A DNA stretch of 64,000 bases, taken from contig JAMPIQ010000001.1 in the NCBI GenBank assembly GCA_024699855.1, positions 14,384,001-14,448,000 of the forward strand, read 5' to 3'. The notes beneath the pieces are model-generated. The model had not been told where the DNA came from, did no database searches, and saw nothing but the letters and a program-made list of their open reading frames with translations. This document shows, in pieces, positions 1 through 11,293 of this stretch. This DNA comes from Aphelenchoides besseyi (taxonomy: Eukaryota > Nematoda > Chromadorea > Rhabditida > Aphelenchoididae). Numbering within the stretch: the stretch's first letter is position 1; each line of letters begins with the position of its first letter. A program made the position numbers and the translations under genes.

Positions 1-2
1 AT

Positions 3-77
3 TTCGGCATCAGAGTTCTTGACACGAAGCCCAAGGTCAAATCTGATGATGAGAATGAGTTCAAATGCGCATTTGAA
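3..77 (+). CDS. possible 3' end of a gene cut by the window edge
   Basis: The third forward frame is open from the first base to a TGA at about 75-77. It reads as a charged, plausible C-terminal tail containing KPKVKSDDENEF. No family can be named from 24 residues, and chance openness is quite possible over so short a distance. The sequence upstream of the window would decide it. Confidence 0.25.
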
Positions 78-2047
78 TGACGAAAACAACTGCTATTTGT
101 GAGTCAGTTTTTTTCGTTTATTGTAAACTACTGAGCAAGATTGTAGTCAGAGGTTGTTCTTAGCCGATAACAAACCGCTGTCTGAGCACATTAATGTTCA
201 AAAGAAAGCTTATACAAACTAAAACTACGCTTTGATACTCGGAAAAAACAAACATCACAAAATTGATGTTTATTGTTCGAATGGTTGTAGTCCCTCGAAC
301 AAAAGTTTAAGTCGAACGGTCAACTTGCGGTTGAAAAGTTTTACAGTGTAAAATAATAAGCTTATACTTTATTAGACTCAAAAACACCTTTACTCGATTT
401 ACTGGCTACACAAAAAGTAAGGTCCAACAAACTGATTTTCATTCGCAAATATAATCTCAAAAACGACAAGTTTCGATCAAACACGAAACTCCAACTCTCA
501 AAAATGACGAATAATAAATAAACTGCCCATTAAGATAAGCGCAAAGTGTCGACTAGATAATCGACATGTCGGTCCGTGAACGAAGGTGTACAACAGAACT
601 CAACAAAAACATTGGTTTTGAGTCCAAAAGAATTGAATCACGACATCAAACACGTGCTCATTTCATAGGGAGATTATATGATTTTCTCTAATTGTAAAAA
701 GTGATGGTTCCGTTGAGATGAAATTGCAAGTCAAAACATAGAAAATGTTTCGTGTCTGCGTGTGCGATTTCAAGAACAATCCGGGCATTGAATTCCGAGA
801 TAATCATCAGTAAAATGCCATTTGATTACTTTCAATTTCATTGCAATTTGTTTTGTAATGTTGAATTTCACGTGTCCACAGTGAACGTACTGTTCTTGGT
901 CGTTAGTTATAGATCTTCAAAAAAATGGACTAGGAGATGGAAATCAGAAGTCGTATAACTGGTACGCGTAGCTCGATAGGAGGAAATGGATTGACTACAC
1001 ATAGCGAGCAAAAAAACGTCTATAAGACCCAACTCTACAAACCCTAGTATCAGTTACATGACGATCTTCGGTCGCAAATTCATCGACTCCGCGTCGACGC
1101 ACTTCACATCTTTGAGACATGAAACATCGGAGATGTGAATTCACGATACGTGCATCGTAAAATTACTTGACTCGTTTGCAATAATTCAAACATCAGTTTT
1201 AATTGACGTTAAAGCAACCGTGAGAGCTGAGACGATAAGATCACTCGATAGAAGTCGGCAGGCTTGCGAGAGATGAATTTGGAAGAACACAAGGAAGTGA
1301 ATAGCTACAAGTCGGCGCTTTCAACGAACATCATCTTCGGGGATGATCGAAGATAAAACTCTAAACTTTTTTACTGCGCGAACAAAACCCCTTCGAGTTT
1401 AATGCAATTCGTCAGCAAATTTCTTCGAAACCAAAATTTAGTTCCATTTGGTATCAGCAGGTGTTAATACTACTTCCCGTTTGTCAAAAAATCATGGAGT
1501 TCAAATTTACAGATGTATTTCAAGACTTGTTAGAAGGGGAGATTGAACATGACGGAAAGGTCGTAAGCCTCTTCAACGTGAGAACAATTGCTGTACACGC
1601 AGTTGATCAATGATTGGCAAATATAAGAATAAAAGTTCAATTGAATTCGACTTAATCTCTACAGTAACGAGCAACACATTTGAGTTAGAATGAGCAGAAG
1701 ACTGCAAAGGTTTGATGTTACGAGAAACATTTAGACTACAATTTCTATCGTATTCCTCGACCACACAACCAATTAGGTTTCACTGCTGACGTTGTGCTTT
1801 TTATACTCGAAATCGGTACAATTGAGTGCTCTGAATTGTTTTCGACATTTTGAGTTCAACTTGTAATCGTCAAAGCTTTCAAGCAAACTATTCAGGCTTA
1901 AGGAAAAAACAACGTCAAATGTCGGCTGTAGTGAAAAGTCGAACCGAAGTAGAAGATTTAATTAGTAAAGCGTTCAGCTCATTTACGATTGGAACAAAAT
2001 AAAAGACAATGAGGATCATCAGTTGTTCGCAAAATCAAAAAAATGTT
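78..2047. other. intergenic, no gene supported
   Basis: About 2 kb of AT-rich sequence with only short ORFs (60-70 codons) on both strands, none with domain-like composition or a convincing chain of splice sites. I see no repeat or RNA gene in it. Confidence 0.5.
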
Positions 2048-2120
2048 CGACCACGGTCGGATTCGAACCGACAATCTTCTGCTCCGTAGGCAGACGCGTT
2101 ATCCATTGCGCCACGCGGCC
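2048..2120 (-). tRNA. tRNA-Arg (anticodon ACG)
   Basis: The minus strand folds into a complete 73-nt cloverleaf. The 5' acceptor strand GGCCGCG pairs with CGTGGTC. The D-arm region is TGGCGCAATGGATAACGCG (box A). The anticodon stem TCTGC/GCAGA encloses the loop CTACGGA, giving anticodon ACG. The T arm carries GGTTCGAATCC (box B). The discriminator base is G, no CCA is encoded and there is no intron. ACG (read as ICG) decodes CGU/CGC/CGA arginine codons. Confidence 0.95.
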
Positions 2121-4293
2121 ACACAAACCAAACGATAAGAAGTGACTCACAACATGTGAGGTGTTTTCCCGCGATTTTCCCGAGCACGTCTGACCTTTCA
2201 ACTTCACGCTTTCAATCACGTCGAGAGTCCGATTGATGTTTTCGCGTTTTAAACTTTTCCGGATTAAACAGACGCTTCGAGGTGTGCCATTACGAACGGT
2301 TCTGTAGCCAGCGGTCAAGATGTGCGTCCTTCGAACAGCGGACTTTGGTGTGCTAGTCTATCGATTGCGAGATTTCTTTTATTGATCATTAAATACTCAT
2401 TCATTGATTCATTCATTTATTTGCTCTCAGCGATAGAAGATAAAGAGACCGCGGTTTAGACGGTTTAAATCGTGACAAATTTCATTAAATAACTGTATGT
2501 TACACAAAGTTACGGTTGTAAATAAGTTTTGCATTGGGGGACATCAGGCAATGGATAATTCCAGTAGTCTTTTCCGTGTATTGCGTCAATTACAATCGCC
2601 AAAACGACCGCGCCAAAATCGCGCTCACAAATCACCATCTAAAACAAAACATCATAAATCAATTACCAAAAGAACACGAAACGCCCGACAATTTCAAGAT
2701 CAATTCAAGGCACGAATGCAAAAAACGAACGTACGCGCAGAGTACAAAACGACGTACGCGATGGACTTCGAAAAACATCGACGGCAAAGTCCGATTAACA
2801 CACACGCGAAGACGTTCGACTCTTCTCTGCGAACCACTTTGTTGATCGAAACAACTTGGCTGTTTACGGAACAGTTTGTTGTTCGGGTCAACATGTTTGT
2901 AGGACGCAAATTTTTTCATCGGCTCTACGATCTGACTGGTCGGAGGAAAAGTGAAAAGGCATTTTAAGGCCGCGGCAGATTTTTCTACAAGAATCGTCAG
3001 TGAACATCTTTTCGTTGCAACGCAACAACAACAAGTGATCTTTCCATCAGAGAAGACACTTGAATGTTTTTTGTTCTGCAGCTGCAGTTTCTTTTGATCG
3101 TCGGCAAAACCACTGGTCGACACCTGCTTGCCAGTGCCTTTGTTGTTGCGCAATTCGCACAACGCGCTCAACATTCGTTCATTTCTAGACTGCAGTTCAC
3201 CGCCAGTTTACATTTGTTGTCGTAGCGGTCGGTCGTTGAATTTGTTCGCTCTTCCCAGTTTAAGAGTTTTCGTTCGCAAATGCTTTTTGATTACTGCTTT
3301 CATTTCTTCCGTAGTCCGTTGTTAATTGTCCAATGGCCGGGAAGAGGCAAGAATCCTCTATTTCTTCGGGAGTTATTTCTTCCGCTTCAATTGGGATGAG
3401 AGTTGGCTCACGCTCTTGTAATCATTCTTTTCTCGGCCCTCAGTGTCGCTCCGCGTCGTCGCGATTTTTGCAGAGTGAACTTCAAAGGGCAGCTAAGTAC
3501 TTCCCGCAAACTGCCTTTCGATGTCACTAATGAAACAAAATGCTTACAGTATTGTGATTAGTAGGTTTGAGAAACAGTCTTAAGAATCAGATTGCTCAAT
3601 ATGCGGTTTTGCGTTCAAATTCAATTGTGTTGAAAGCAACAACGGTTTGCACTTGTGATTTCAATTCGAATCTGCAGTTTTCTGATAGACAAACCACAAA
3701 ACTGCAGATTAAGGAGCTGCTAAATCTCAAGTGTTGACGTGAAACAAACGTTTAAATGAAGAGAAAACCAAAAAACGCTTTGAGTCTTCTACTGTTTGCC
3801 GAAGGTCGTTGTCTTCAAACTGTCACTCACAGTCGCCTATTGTTTAAACAGCTGAGAGGTAAGCACAACTCTGGAGCTAATGCTTTCGTTTAGTTCTTCT
3901 GTTTCCCGATTCAAAAGTCAATAAACGCAAACAACGAAACAAAGTATTGGGTTGACTACGGAGATCCTCGTTGAACGAGTTTGAAGATGCTCATGAAGTT
4001 CTAGAAGATGTTTTTCTCTTTGGCTCCATTTCTTCGAGAGTTTATTTGTGAACAAACCCACTGGTTGTTTATTTCGTTCGAAATCTTCATATTCATACGC
4101 AAAATCAATGACCGAAAACTCGGTCGCAATCCTCTGGATTCGTGAAGTTTTCTGTCGAATTTTTTTTGTTGTTATGTAAACCAACAATAAGCTCATGAAC
4201 TTGCAACCCTTGTTTCACGATCTCAATCGAGAAAAAATCCCAGAAACGGTATTTGACTGTTTTCTATTTCTCCTTGTATCGTTTGGATTTCAG
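2121..4293. other. intergenic or upstream region, no convincing gene
   Basis: Overlapping ORFs of 156 codons (2497-2967, plus) and 171 codons (2659-3174, minus) lie opposite each other. Both are rich in Lys/Arg/Ser/Thr and neither resembles a domain, so they may be antisense shadows. An ATG at 3756 starts a 34-codon exon-like stretch ending in a GTAAGC donor at 3859. It may be the first exon of the zinc-finger-like gene downstream, but the following exons have weak borders, so I did not join it. Confidence 0.4.
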
Positions 4294-6468
4294 AAGTCGA
4301 TGGATACAACGATAAGACGATCTACTTATGCTTCTGCAGAAATTTCCAATTTGCAGTGTCGATACGCGCCGTGTATGAGAACTTGCAAGTGGTGTCAAAC
4401 TCCTCAGCTGTCACGACCAGTCTCCCAATGGGTTCATTCACATTCTCACATGAAATTCGGGGTAGGAATCTGATAATGAACTGGAAACCGTGTTTTTAGT
4501 CCGCTCATTACAGAAATGGAAGAATTGAGGCAAAACTACGAAACAGCAACGGCAAAGACGAACTCATCTACGAGTATTCAAGAGCATCTCTGGTTGGTTC
4601 CGAGCTCTCAAGATTTTTATTGTGAATTTCAGAAAGAACTCAAGTTCCCGTGGTATTTGCATTCGGTCTATCAAGGTCGAGTTCTGTAATGCAAAGTCTT
4701 CAATTTTGGTTTTAGATCGATCTGTCAACTCTCCGCGTTACCCAATGGATTTCACCAATTTGATGTGGATGGAGGACGAGAAGTTTGAATTGGAGCGTCG
4801 AGTGTATGATTTACGTTGTTTTCGAGCATTAAAGCGGTTGTTTCAGTAAGAAGCCATTCAATTCGCATCTGTGGTTGACTGACAAATCGAAGAAGATCAA
4901 CGATCCGGTCCGAAAATATTTCGCCCTGTCCATCATCGATGTAAGTTGTTCCTCAACATCTGATATAGTTTTGTTAGCGTAATGAAGAGGACCAAAGAGA
5001 CGAAAACGTCTGCTCATTGTGCGGTTTTTTGTTTCCGTTTTGTCCTTCTTTTGTTCAAACCGCACTGTCGATTTGTTTCCACGCTCTTTGGAAACACAAT
5101 GATCAGAAAGAGATCTGTAAAGCAGCTCTCGAAGATGTGAAAGCGATTCAAGAAGCCACCGGTTGTGTTGGTTATTTGGAGAAAGCGCCGAAATACAAAA
5201 TCTTATACACGTGAGTTACCATCGCATTTATTTTCAAGATTGAATTTTGTTTAGAATCGACTTTCTGCCGGATATTCTTTTTGTTCAGGATGTGCTTCGC
5301 GACTTCGTATCCGAACGTCCGTACTATTGTATTTTTTGTTTTCATCGAAACTTGAACAAAGAAAAACTCTCGGCTTATAAACGGTTTCGAGAATACGCGA
5401 ATCATTTGGAAAGATGTCACAATGTCGAGATGTGAGTCGTATGTATTATCTTGGCTTATCTTCACAATTTTCAGTCAACTAACAAATCCATTAGTGTGTT
5501 TGGACGAGGTACGAGTTGGACGTGAAGTTCCGTTGTCCTATCAAACCGACTATCTTCCATTACTTATGGTTCGTTCAGCCGATGGTCAACGTTACAGTTG
5601 GTGCTGTTCTTTGTGCGAACATGTCATCCGCTCGACGGATCCCATTCGTCTTATTTTTCTTATGCTCCAACACACGTAAGTTCAACGGTTACATAGCGAT
5701 TATTGAGTGTTTAGATTCACTTCAACTCCCACCTGTACATTCGTTGGTTTCCGTTACATAAAAGATAATTCAACCTATGAACGATTATCTGAAAATTTCA
5801 ATGCGTTTGTTCAACAAATTGCAAATACAAAACGGTAATTTGCTTTAAACAAATTGAAATCTTCAATTCTTTAAGTGTGTCAATGCTGGAACAGAACACT
5901 GTGGTTTCTTTGTGAGTGTCGATGCTCGTTTTTTACCATTGAGCTTTCATTTACAGAAGTAAGAACGAGGTGTTGCGTTACGTTGTTGAGATCTCTGTTG
6001 ACCAATTGGCAAATTGGTTTTGTCCTATGGTAATTTTATTGCGACCCATTTCTTCATCGTTATCTTTAGCGCAACGCAGGAAGAGGTGTTGTAAGAGGAA
6101 GATGTCCGAATGGTGGAATCAACGTTTTTGAGGAAATAAAACGCAAAAGAGTTTGTTACTTGTACGTTTGTCCACATTGTTTGTGCTATTTCCTTAATCC
6201 TGCAACAATATTCTTACACTTTCGACCGGGACAATGGTAATCGCCGAGATTCTCGTCTCGAATTCATTTTCGTTTCAGCAAAGCGCCATCGGCCGTGAGT
6301 TTTATGTTGAATCAGGACGAAGTGCAGCTGCTTGAAATGTCCAATTCGTTGTCGCAGCTCATGCCCGCGGATCCCGAACTTCCGTTACACACCGAAGAAT
6401 TGGACGAACAAATGGATACAAGCGTTTACGAGAGTTCTACCGAGAGTTCTACCGACAGTTCCACGTAG
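4294..6468 (+). CDS. multi-exon protein with C2H2-like zinc fingers
   Basis: A chain of about a dozen short exons with 38-48-nt introns, such as those ending at 5254, 5475 and 5714. The exons read through to a TAG at 6466-6468. Visible finger-like motifs are CSLC...HALWKH near 5015-5100, CIFC...HLERCH near 5325-5420, WCCSLC near 5600 and CPHC...H near 6170-6235. Spacing between the Cys and His pairs is irregular, so these are not classical tandem Kruppel fingers. The C terminus is acidic and Ser/Thr-rich, with ESSTESSTDSST at the end. The 5' end is uncertain; 4294 is the first exon border I trust and coding may begin as early as 3756. Nucleic-acid binding is inferred only from the Cys/His pattern. 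Confidence 0.55.
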
Positions 6469-7232
6469 TTTTTGTTGTTGATTCTGTTGTTATTTGTTAA
6501 TGAACAATTTCACCGAGAAAAGGAGTTCAATCAAATTGTTGTTTTCAATGCAATCGTCTGAATGAGCACGTGAAATTCTCGGTTGGACCCGAAAGTTTGG
6601 AAATGGGCTCCGATTGAAATCCGAAAAGAACGAAAAGCTACGAGATGTTCGAATATAAAAAGAACAGCGCCGTGAGATGGAACGACAGATTGAGAAAGCA
6701 GCAGTGATTTGTGGGAGCTCGTGATCGGTGGAAAAATAATAAGCATTTTACTGTTGACCGAAAGACGTCTTCTCGATTTCTCATTCACGTGCTCCTCCAT
6801 TTGCTAATTTCTTTTGTTTGACCAATTGTTCGTTTTCGAGATGTCCGCTCGACTTCGCCTCTCGATCATCCTGCTCGTTTTTTGGCCACAAGGAACTCGT
6901 CGATTGTCCATGTGGTTGTTCTTTAAATTGGCCATTACGACTCGAAAGTTTCTTTGAAGTTAATGGAGTGATTCCTATTTACGTCAATTTTAAGTCGATT
7001 GCTGTTTTCTACGGTTCTTAAACCAATTTGATTGCATTCGAAGATTCGAAGGTCGACCAGTTCGCTGAATCATGAATCTCTACTCAAAGATGTTAAGAGA
7101 CGAATACCTGTTGTGGTTTGGGATCGGAGGTCGAATTTCTCGAAACGTAGATCGTGTTTCTTTAAACTGAAATTGCGTGTCTGGCGGGTATAAAACTGAA
7201 AACTTTTAGTTAGAAACAAATTCAAGTTGCGA
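6469..7232. other. intergenic between zinc-finger-like and BTB genes
   Basis: Only short ORFs, including an 89-codon minus ORF at 6531-6800 with no recognisable feature. It probably contains the 3' UTR of the upstream gene and the promoter of the BTB gene. Confidence 0.5.
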
Positions 7233-8550
7233 GATGTCTTCTCTGTCACTTGACAACAAAACCGGACAGAAATTAGGCCGAGCACAGTGAGTGTTTTTCG
7301 TGACTAATACCTCAGTATGATTTCTAGGAAGTTTGAAATCAGCAAACTGAACGATGTTCATACTCACACTTATCAACGGAATATCATGATCAAAAACTAC
7401 AAAACCTGTTCTGGAACGATCAGATCGACTTTAGTTCTGCCGGAAGCTTTCGTAGTTTCTACAGATAAAAGCCGAGAGTTGCAGATTCAAATCATACGTT
7501 CAAAATTTGTAGTCTTCGATGTTTCATATATCTTTTAACTTTTTGATTTTTAGCCCAATCGACCTATGGAGGTGATTGTAAGTAAATAGATAGCTTCTGA
7601 ATACAATGATTTTCAGTTGGATGGAATACGTCCACATTGGACTTCGTTCAAATGCGCCATTCGAAGATCTGACGATGAAGACGACGATATGGAATTTGCA
7701 GATGTGAAGTTCGTAAAAGAAACGAACGGAAACGGCAATCAAGTGGTAAGTTAAAGATGACTTCACAAGCACCTCGATTTCAGAGTGGAGTTTTCAAGGA
7801 CCAACTGCGCGATGATTTGTACATGAGAATAACGATTTTGGTTAACTGCAATATGGAAAATTTGCAGCGTGTTTCAACAACCGTAAGTGAATAGAAGCGT
7901 TAATTGTAAGAACAAAATTAGATCCATCCACCACTTTTCTCGCTTTCCAAACTCTATCAACGAGATCAACACTGTGATTTTCGTCTAATTTCCTGCACAA
8001 AAGACGGTCAGGAAACGCACGAAATTGCGGTCCATAAGTGCGTACTGGCAACAGTCTCACCATATTTTCGCGCGATGTTTCATTCAGAGACTGCTGAAAC
8101 ACAGAACGGCCAAGTGAGTCAAAGAATGACGATGTAATAGATCTCTCTATCATAGGTCCAAATGACTATGATTGCACACGAAACATTACTCGAGATTCTG
8201 CACTGTGTTTACAAGGGAGAACATTCAAGCAATTTCGCTTCGACTTGCATTGACGTTCTTCAAGCAGCCGACTTTTTGGAGATGTTGGATTTGAGAGATC
8301 ATTGTGCTCGTTGGATGTCAGCGAATTTCGATCGTGTGGATCCGTTTCGTGCCGTTCAAGTTGCTTTGCAGTTGGGTTTGAATACGTTGGCTAAACAGGC
8401 GTGTGTTCACATTCGAGATCGAGTAACAGAGGAGGAATCGGTAAGCCAAAAGAAGGTTGTTAGAGTCACAGACAATTGTAGAAAACACGATTCTTGGAGT
8501 TGCTGAAGAATCATCCTGAAATGATGGCATTGTTGATCCAATTGATCTAA
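7233..8550 (+). CDS. BTB/POZ-domain protein, SPOP/MATH-BTB-like architecture
   Basis: Eight exons join in frame: 7233-7286, 7328-7520, 7554-7577, 7617-7745, 7784-7882, 7922-8113, 8156-8440 and 8482-8550. Introns are 33-42 nt with GT...AG ends. The second half is a BTB fold: CDFRL, then AVHKCVLATVSPYFRAMF, then LLEILHCVYKGE, then a helical stretch with LDLRDHCARWM as in the post-BTB region. The first half (about 150 residues) is beta-rich and sits where a MATH domain would be, but I cannot confirm it. In this family BTB recruits cullin-3 and the N-terminal domain binds substrate; that role is inferred. An AATAAA lies about 20 nt past the stop. It runs toward arm A of the inverted duplication but lies outside it. 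Confidence 0.8.
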
Positions 8551-8934
8551 TTGAAACTGCAACGTGATTAATAAACGGGCCGAAAAACGATCAAACTTCA
8601 TTGTATATTATGATGCTTAACACAAGAGTTATACACTTAAATAAACTTAAACACCTCAGTTTGTGATCCCATATAACAACTTAATTTGGCTTGAAAGCAT
8701 GAACGTCGAACTTACGGGTTATGTTTGAAAGGCTCGCGAATTGGTAACCAAAATTTGAACAGTGAAAAAACAAGTGATCACAAACTCAAAGGCGTTTCGT
8801 ACTTTTTGTAGCCGTTTGATTATCACTCCCGTGTTATCAGGTTCATTTTTGTGTTATGGAATGAACTTTTTGTTGGACCACAAATACAAAGGGACTATAA
8901 AACGAACGTTCGCTGAACATGTTTCCGAGTCAAA

Positions 8935-9453
8935 ATGGTCGTCTTCTTCTTTCTCTTTCTGTTCGTTCATTTGTCATCTGAAGCGTCCATATGCACGGAC
9001 GACAACACCCAGTTTTCTGTTGACCAGTGAGTATCTTCGACTTTAATCTACTGGTTGGCTTTCAGAGTCTCTTTCGGTGAGTACAGCACAGCCCGATATC
9101 ACAAGGTTGGAGTGCACGTCGAGAATCCGATCGACAACTTTTTCTACTTCCCGAAACCCGTCTTCGATACACTCATAGACAAGCTGAATGCACGGAAAGT
9201 TTGGATCAACTGTGATCCGGTTTCCATATCCATTTATCCCAATCTCACTTTCACGTACAACGGAAATGAACTCATCGTTCCACCACAAGATTACATTCAA
9301 ACGGTAATCCCAAAACCGATTCGCTCAACATGTCGATTTTAGGAGTATCTAGTCGGAGGCCAATGCCCGGTCTATTTGGCGGCAATGATCTTCGAACCCG
9401 TCGACTATCGAGTTCCTAGTAGATACCAACACACTGTTTGTGGAGCCACTTGA
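8935..9453 (+). CDS. small secreted protein resembling a pepsin C-terminal lobe, no catalytic motif
   Basis: Three exons: 8935-9028, about 9067-9303 and 9343-9453, with introns of about 38-39 nt. The N terminus MVVFFFLFLFVHLSSEAS is a signal peptide. The mature part has the order seen at the end of pepsin-family (A1) aspartic proteases: a PKPVFDTLIDKL helix, INCDPVS, a PNLTFTYNGNEL strand, PPQDYIQ, then a Cys-containing segment. Neither DTG active-site motif is present, and the whole protein is about 145 residues against 350-400 for an active enzyme. It is either a broken remnant or a short non-catalytic derivative. A TATAAA-like sequence lies near 8896. It converges on the kelch gene. An almost identical copy lies at 61888-62406. 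Confidence 0.6.
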
Positions 9454-10763
9454 CGAGCACACTGTTCAAGAGAACACTCTTGTGATCCCGTTTGCTGAAT
9501 AAAAACTAGTCCATCGAACGTCTTTATATCGAAACTAAGATTGATAGAAGCGAGACAACGACTGCGAACTGAGCTCGTCCAAACGAAAGGCTTTGAATCC
9601 GGAACGCGGAGTTGGCAATGGAGTGGTCGAGATCCAGCGATTAGCACGCCAATCGAATGACTCGCATTTGGAAATCGGTCCGTTGTGAATGCAGCCACCG
9701 AAAGCAATCGGATCGTCTCGGAGAACACAGAGACCGAAATTTGAACTGAAAACTGTGAATCTGCGCATCCTGTTCCAGCTAACCGTGCACTCATCATTGG
9801 AGTCACTTTCAACCAACGACCTTCTCGTGGATCGTAGAACTCGACCGCATTTGTGCGACGAGTCACTTCCTGACCACCGGCTACCACCAAAACTCCTCGA
9901 CACTCAACGGCCGAAGAAGCCGATCGACGCGTCGACATCTTCGACTCGAGCAGACTCCACTTGTTGACCTGCGCATTGTAGACCTCGACCGTGTCATGCA
10001 AGTTCGCTCCATCATAACCACCGGCCATGTAGACTTTTCCGTCGATCAGTGCTGATGCCGAGTCGCTTCTAAACAAACGAGTCGATGTTTCGCGTGCAAA
10101 AACCAACCGACGACAATTCATTTCGCACACCTCCGTCCAGCCGTCTTTTGAGCCCAATTCAAAGATCTCGGTTGTGGCCACTCGTTCCACGGTGTTGAAA
10201 CCACCGCACAAAAGAAGCCGATCATCCGAAATTCCCACCAACGAACAGTAACACCGCGGCGAAGTCAAATGCATTGCTCGTTCTTTGCTCCAACTCTGAA
10301 GACTGCGCGATGACCTGCTGTGATTGGAGTGACCTACGAATCGATTCACATCAATGGAATAGACCGTTTGACTGAATGTGTGACCATTGGAGAAACCACC
10401 AGCAACAAAGATCGTCCCTTCTGCTCCAAATCGAGACAAGTAAGTGGCACCGTAGAAACTGAGTGGTGGAACCGAATCCATGCTGTGCACTTCCCTGTTC
10501 ATCTTGTATGTCCACTTCTCGGTGTACGTGTTCAACAAGTTCATTCGTTTCGTCGGTGCTGCTCCAATCCAACCACCGAAAATACAAATCGAAGAGAAAG
10601 GTGCTCGTTTCATCTTCGGTTCCCACTCCACAATCGAATTCAGCTGTTCATCGAAGAACTCTCGTTTCGTCGGTTGACTCGCTCCAGCAGCGTAGTATTT
10701 GGCCCGATTCTTCTAAACGATCTGATTGAAAGCGGCGGAGTGAAAAGACTTACAGAAAACCAC

Positions 10764-11293
10764 GGGTCTTTCCTAGGAGACCCCCCCCCTCTGCGAGCGG
10801 CTCGCAAAAAAAAATGCGAACGCTACCACTTGAAGTGCTCGCAAAAAATTGCGAGTAGCTAAAGCGCTCGCTACAGTACGAATCGCGGCCAGGACCGCCA
10901 CCCCCTTAGTCCCCGCCACCTAATCTTCGGTCGGCAGTCACACAAATTCGATCGAATCGAGTTGGAACGTCGCAAAATCGGCCAACCGTCGACGCTGGGG
11001 AACTCATCGTTCCATGCTTGACTCGTATCTTTGCGAATATATGTACCGCCGTCGATATCGAGATCCGGATGTTTTCTTGACAATTCTTCGTCACATTGCT
11101 TTATTGAACCCGCCCAAGTAAATTAAATTGAGTGAAAACGTGTTTAGAAGCTGTGTTTGGTGTGCCCTGAATGGCCGAGCGGTCTGAGGCGCTGAAAAGT
11201 GAATGCGACTCTTCGGAGTGTAAGAGCGAAAAAAGTGCGAGCTGGCTGAAAAAGTTGCGAGCGAAGGGGGGGGGGGTCTCCTAGGAAAGATCC
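10764..11293. mobile_element. 530-bp MITE-like element with 8-bp target duplication
   Basis: The left end GGGTCTTTCCTAGGAGACC and the right end, whose complement is GGATCTTTCCTAGGAGACC, form a terminal inverted repeat of about 19 bp. Each is followed inward by a run of nine C/G. The element is flanked by a direct repeat AAAACCAC at 10756-10763 and 11294-11301, which occurs once at the matching empty site in the right arm near 60575-60587. It has no transposase-sized ORF, so it is non-autonomous. An 8-bp duplication is typical of hAT, P and Merlin superfamilies; I cannot choose between them. It contains several GCTCGC/GCGAGC motifs near its ends and an internal tRNA-like A box. Confidence 0.9.
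11168..11200 (+). other. tRNA-Leu-like A-box fragment inside the MITE
   Basis: The sequence TGAATGGCCGAGCGGTCTGA followed by GGCGCTG matches the 5' D-arm region of eukaryotic tRNA-Leu/Ser (TGGCCGAGYGGTCTAAGGCG). The expected B box (GGTTCGAATCC) does not follow within the next 90 nt, so this is a tRNA-derived relic and not a functional tRNA. Confidence 0.5.

Noticed and set aside
2497..3174. Opposed ORFs of 156 and 171 codons
   Set aside because: Antisense to each other, biased composition, no domain, and no splice or start context to prefer either.
10463..10862. Plus-strand ORFs of 88-180 codons opposite the kelch gene
   Set aside because: Antisense shadows; the same ORFs recur in the inverted copy only because the DNA is duplicated, and kelch motifs support the other strand.
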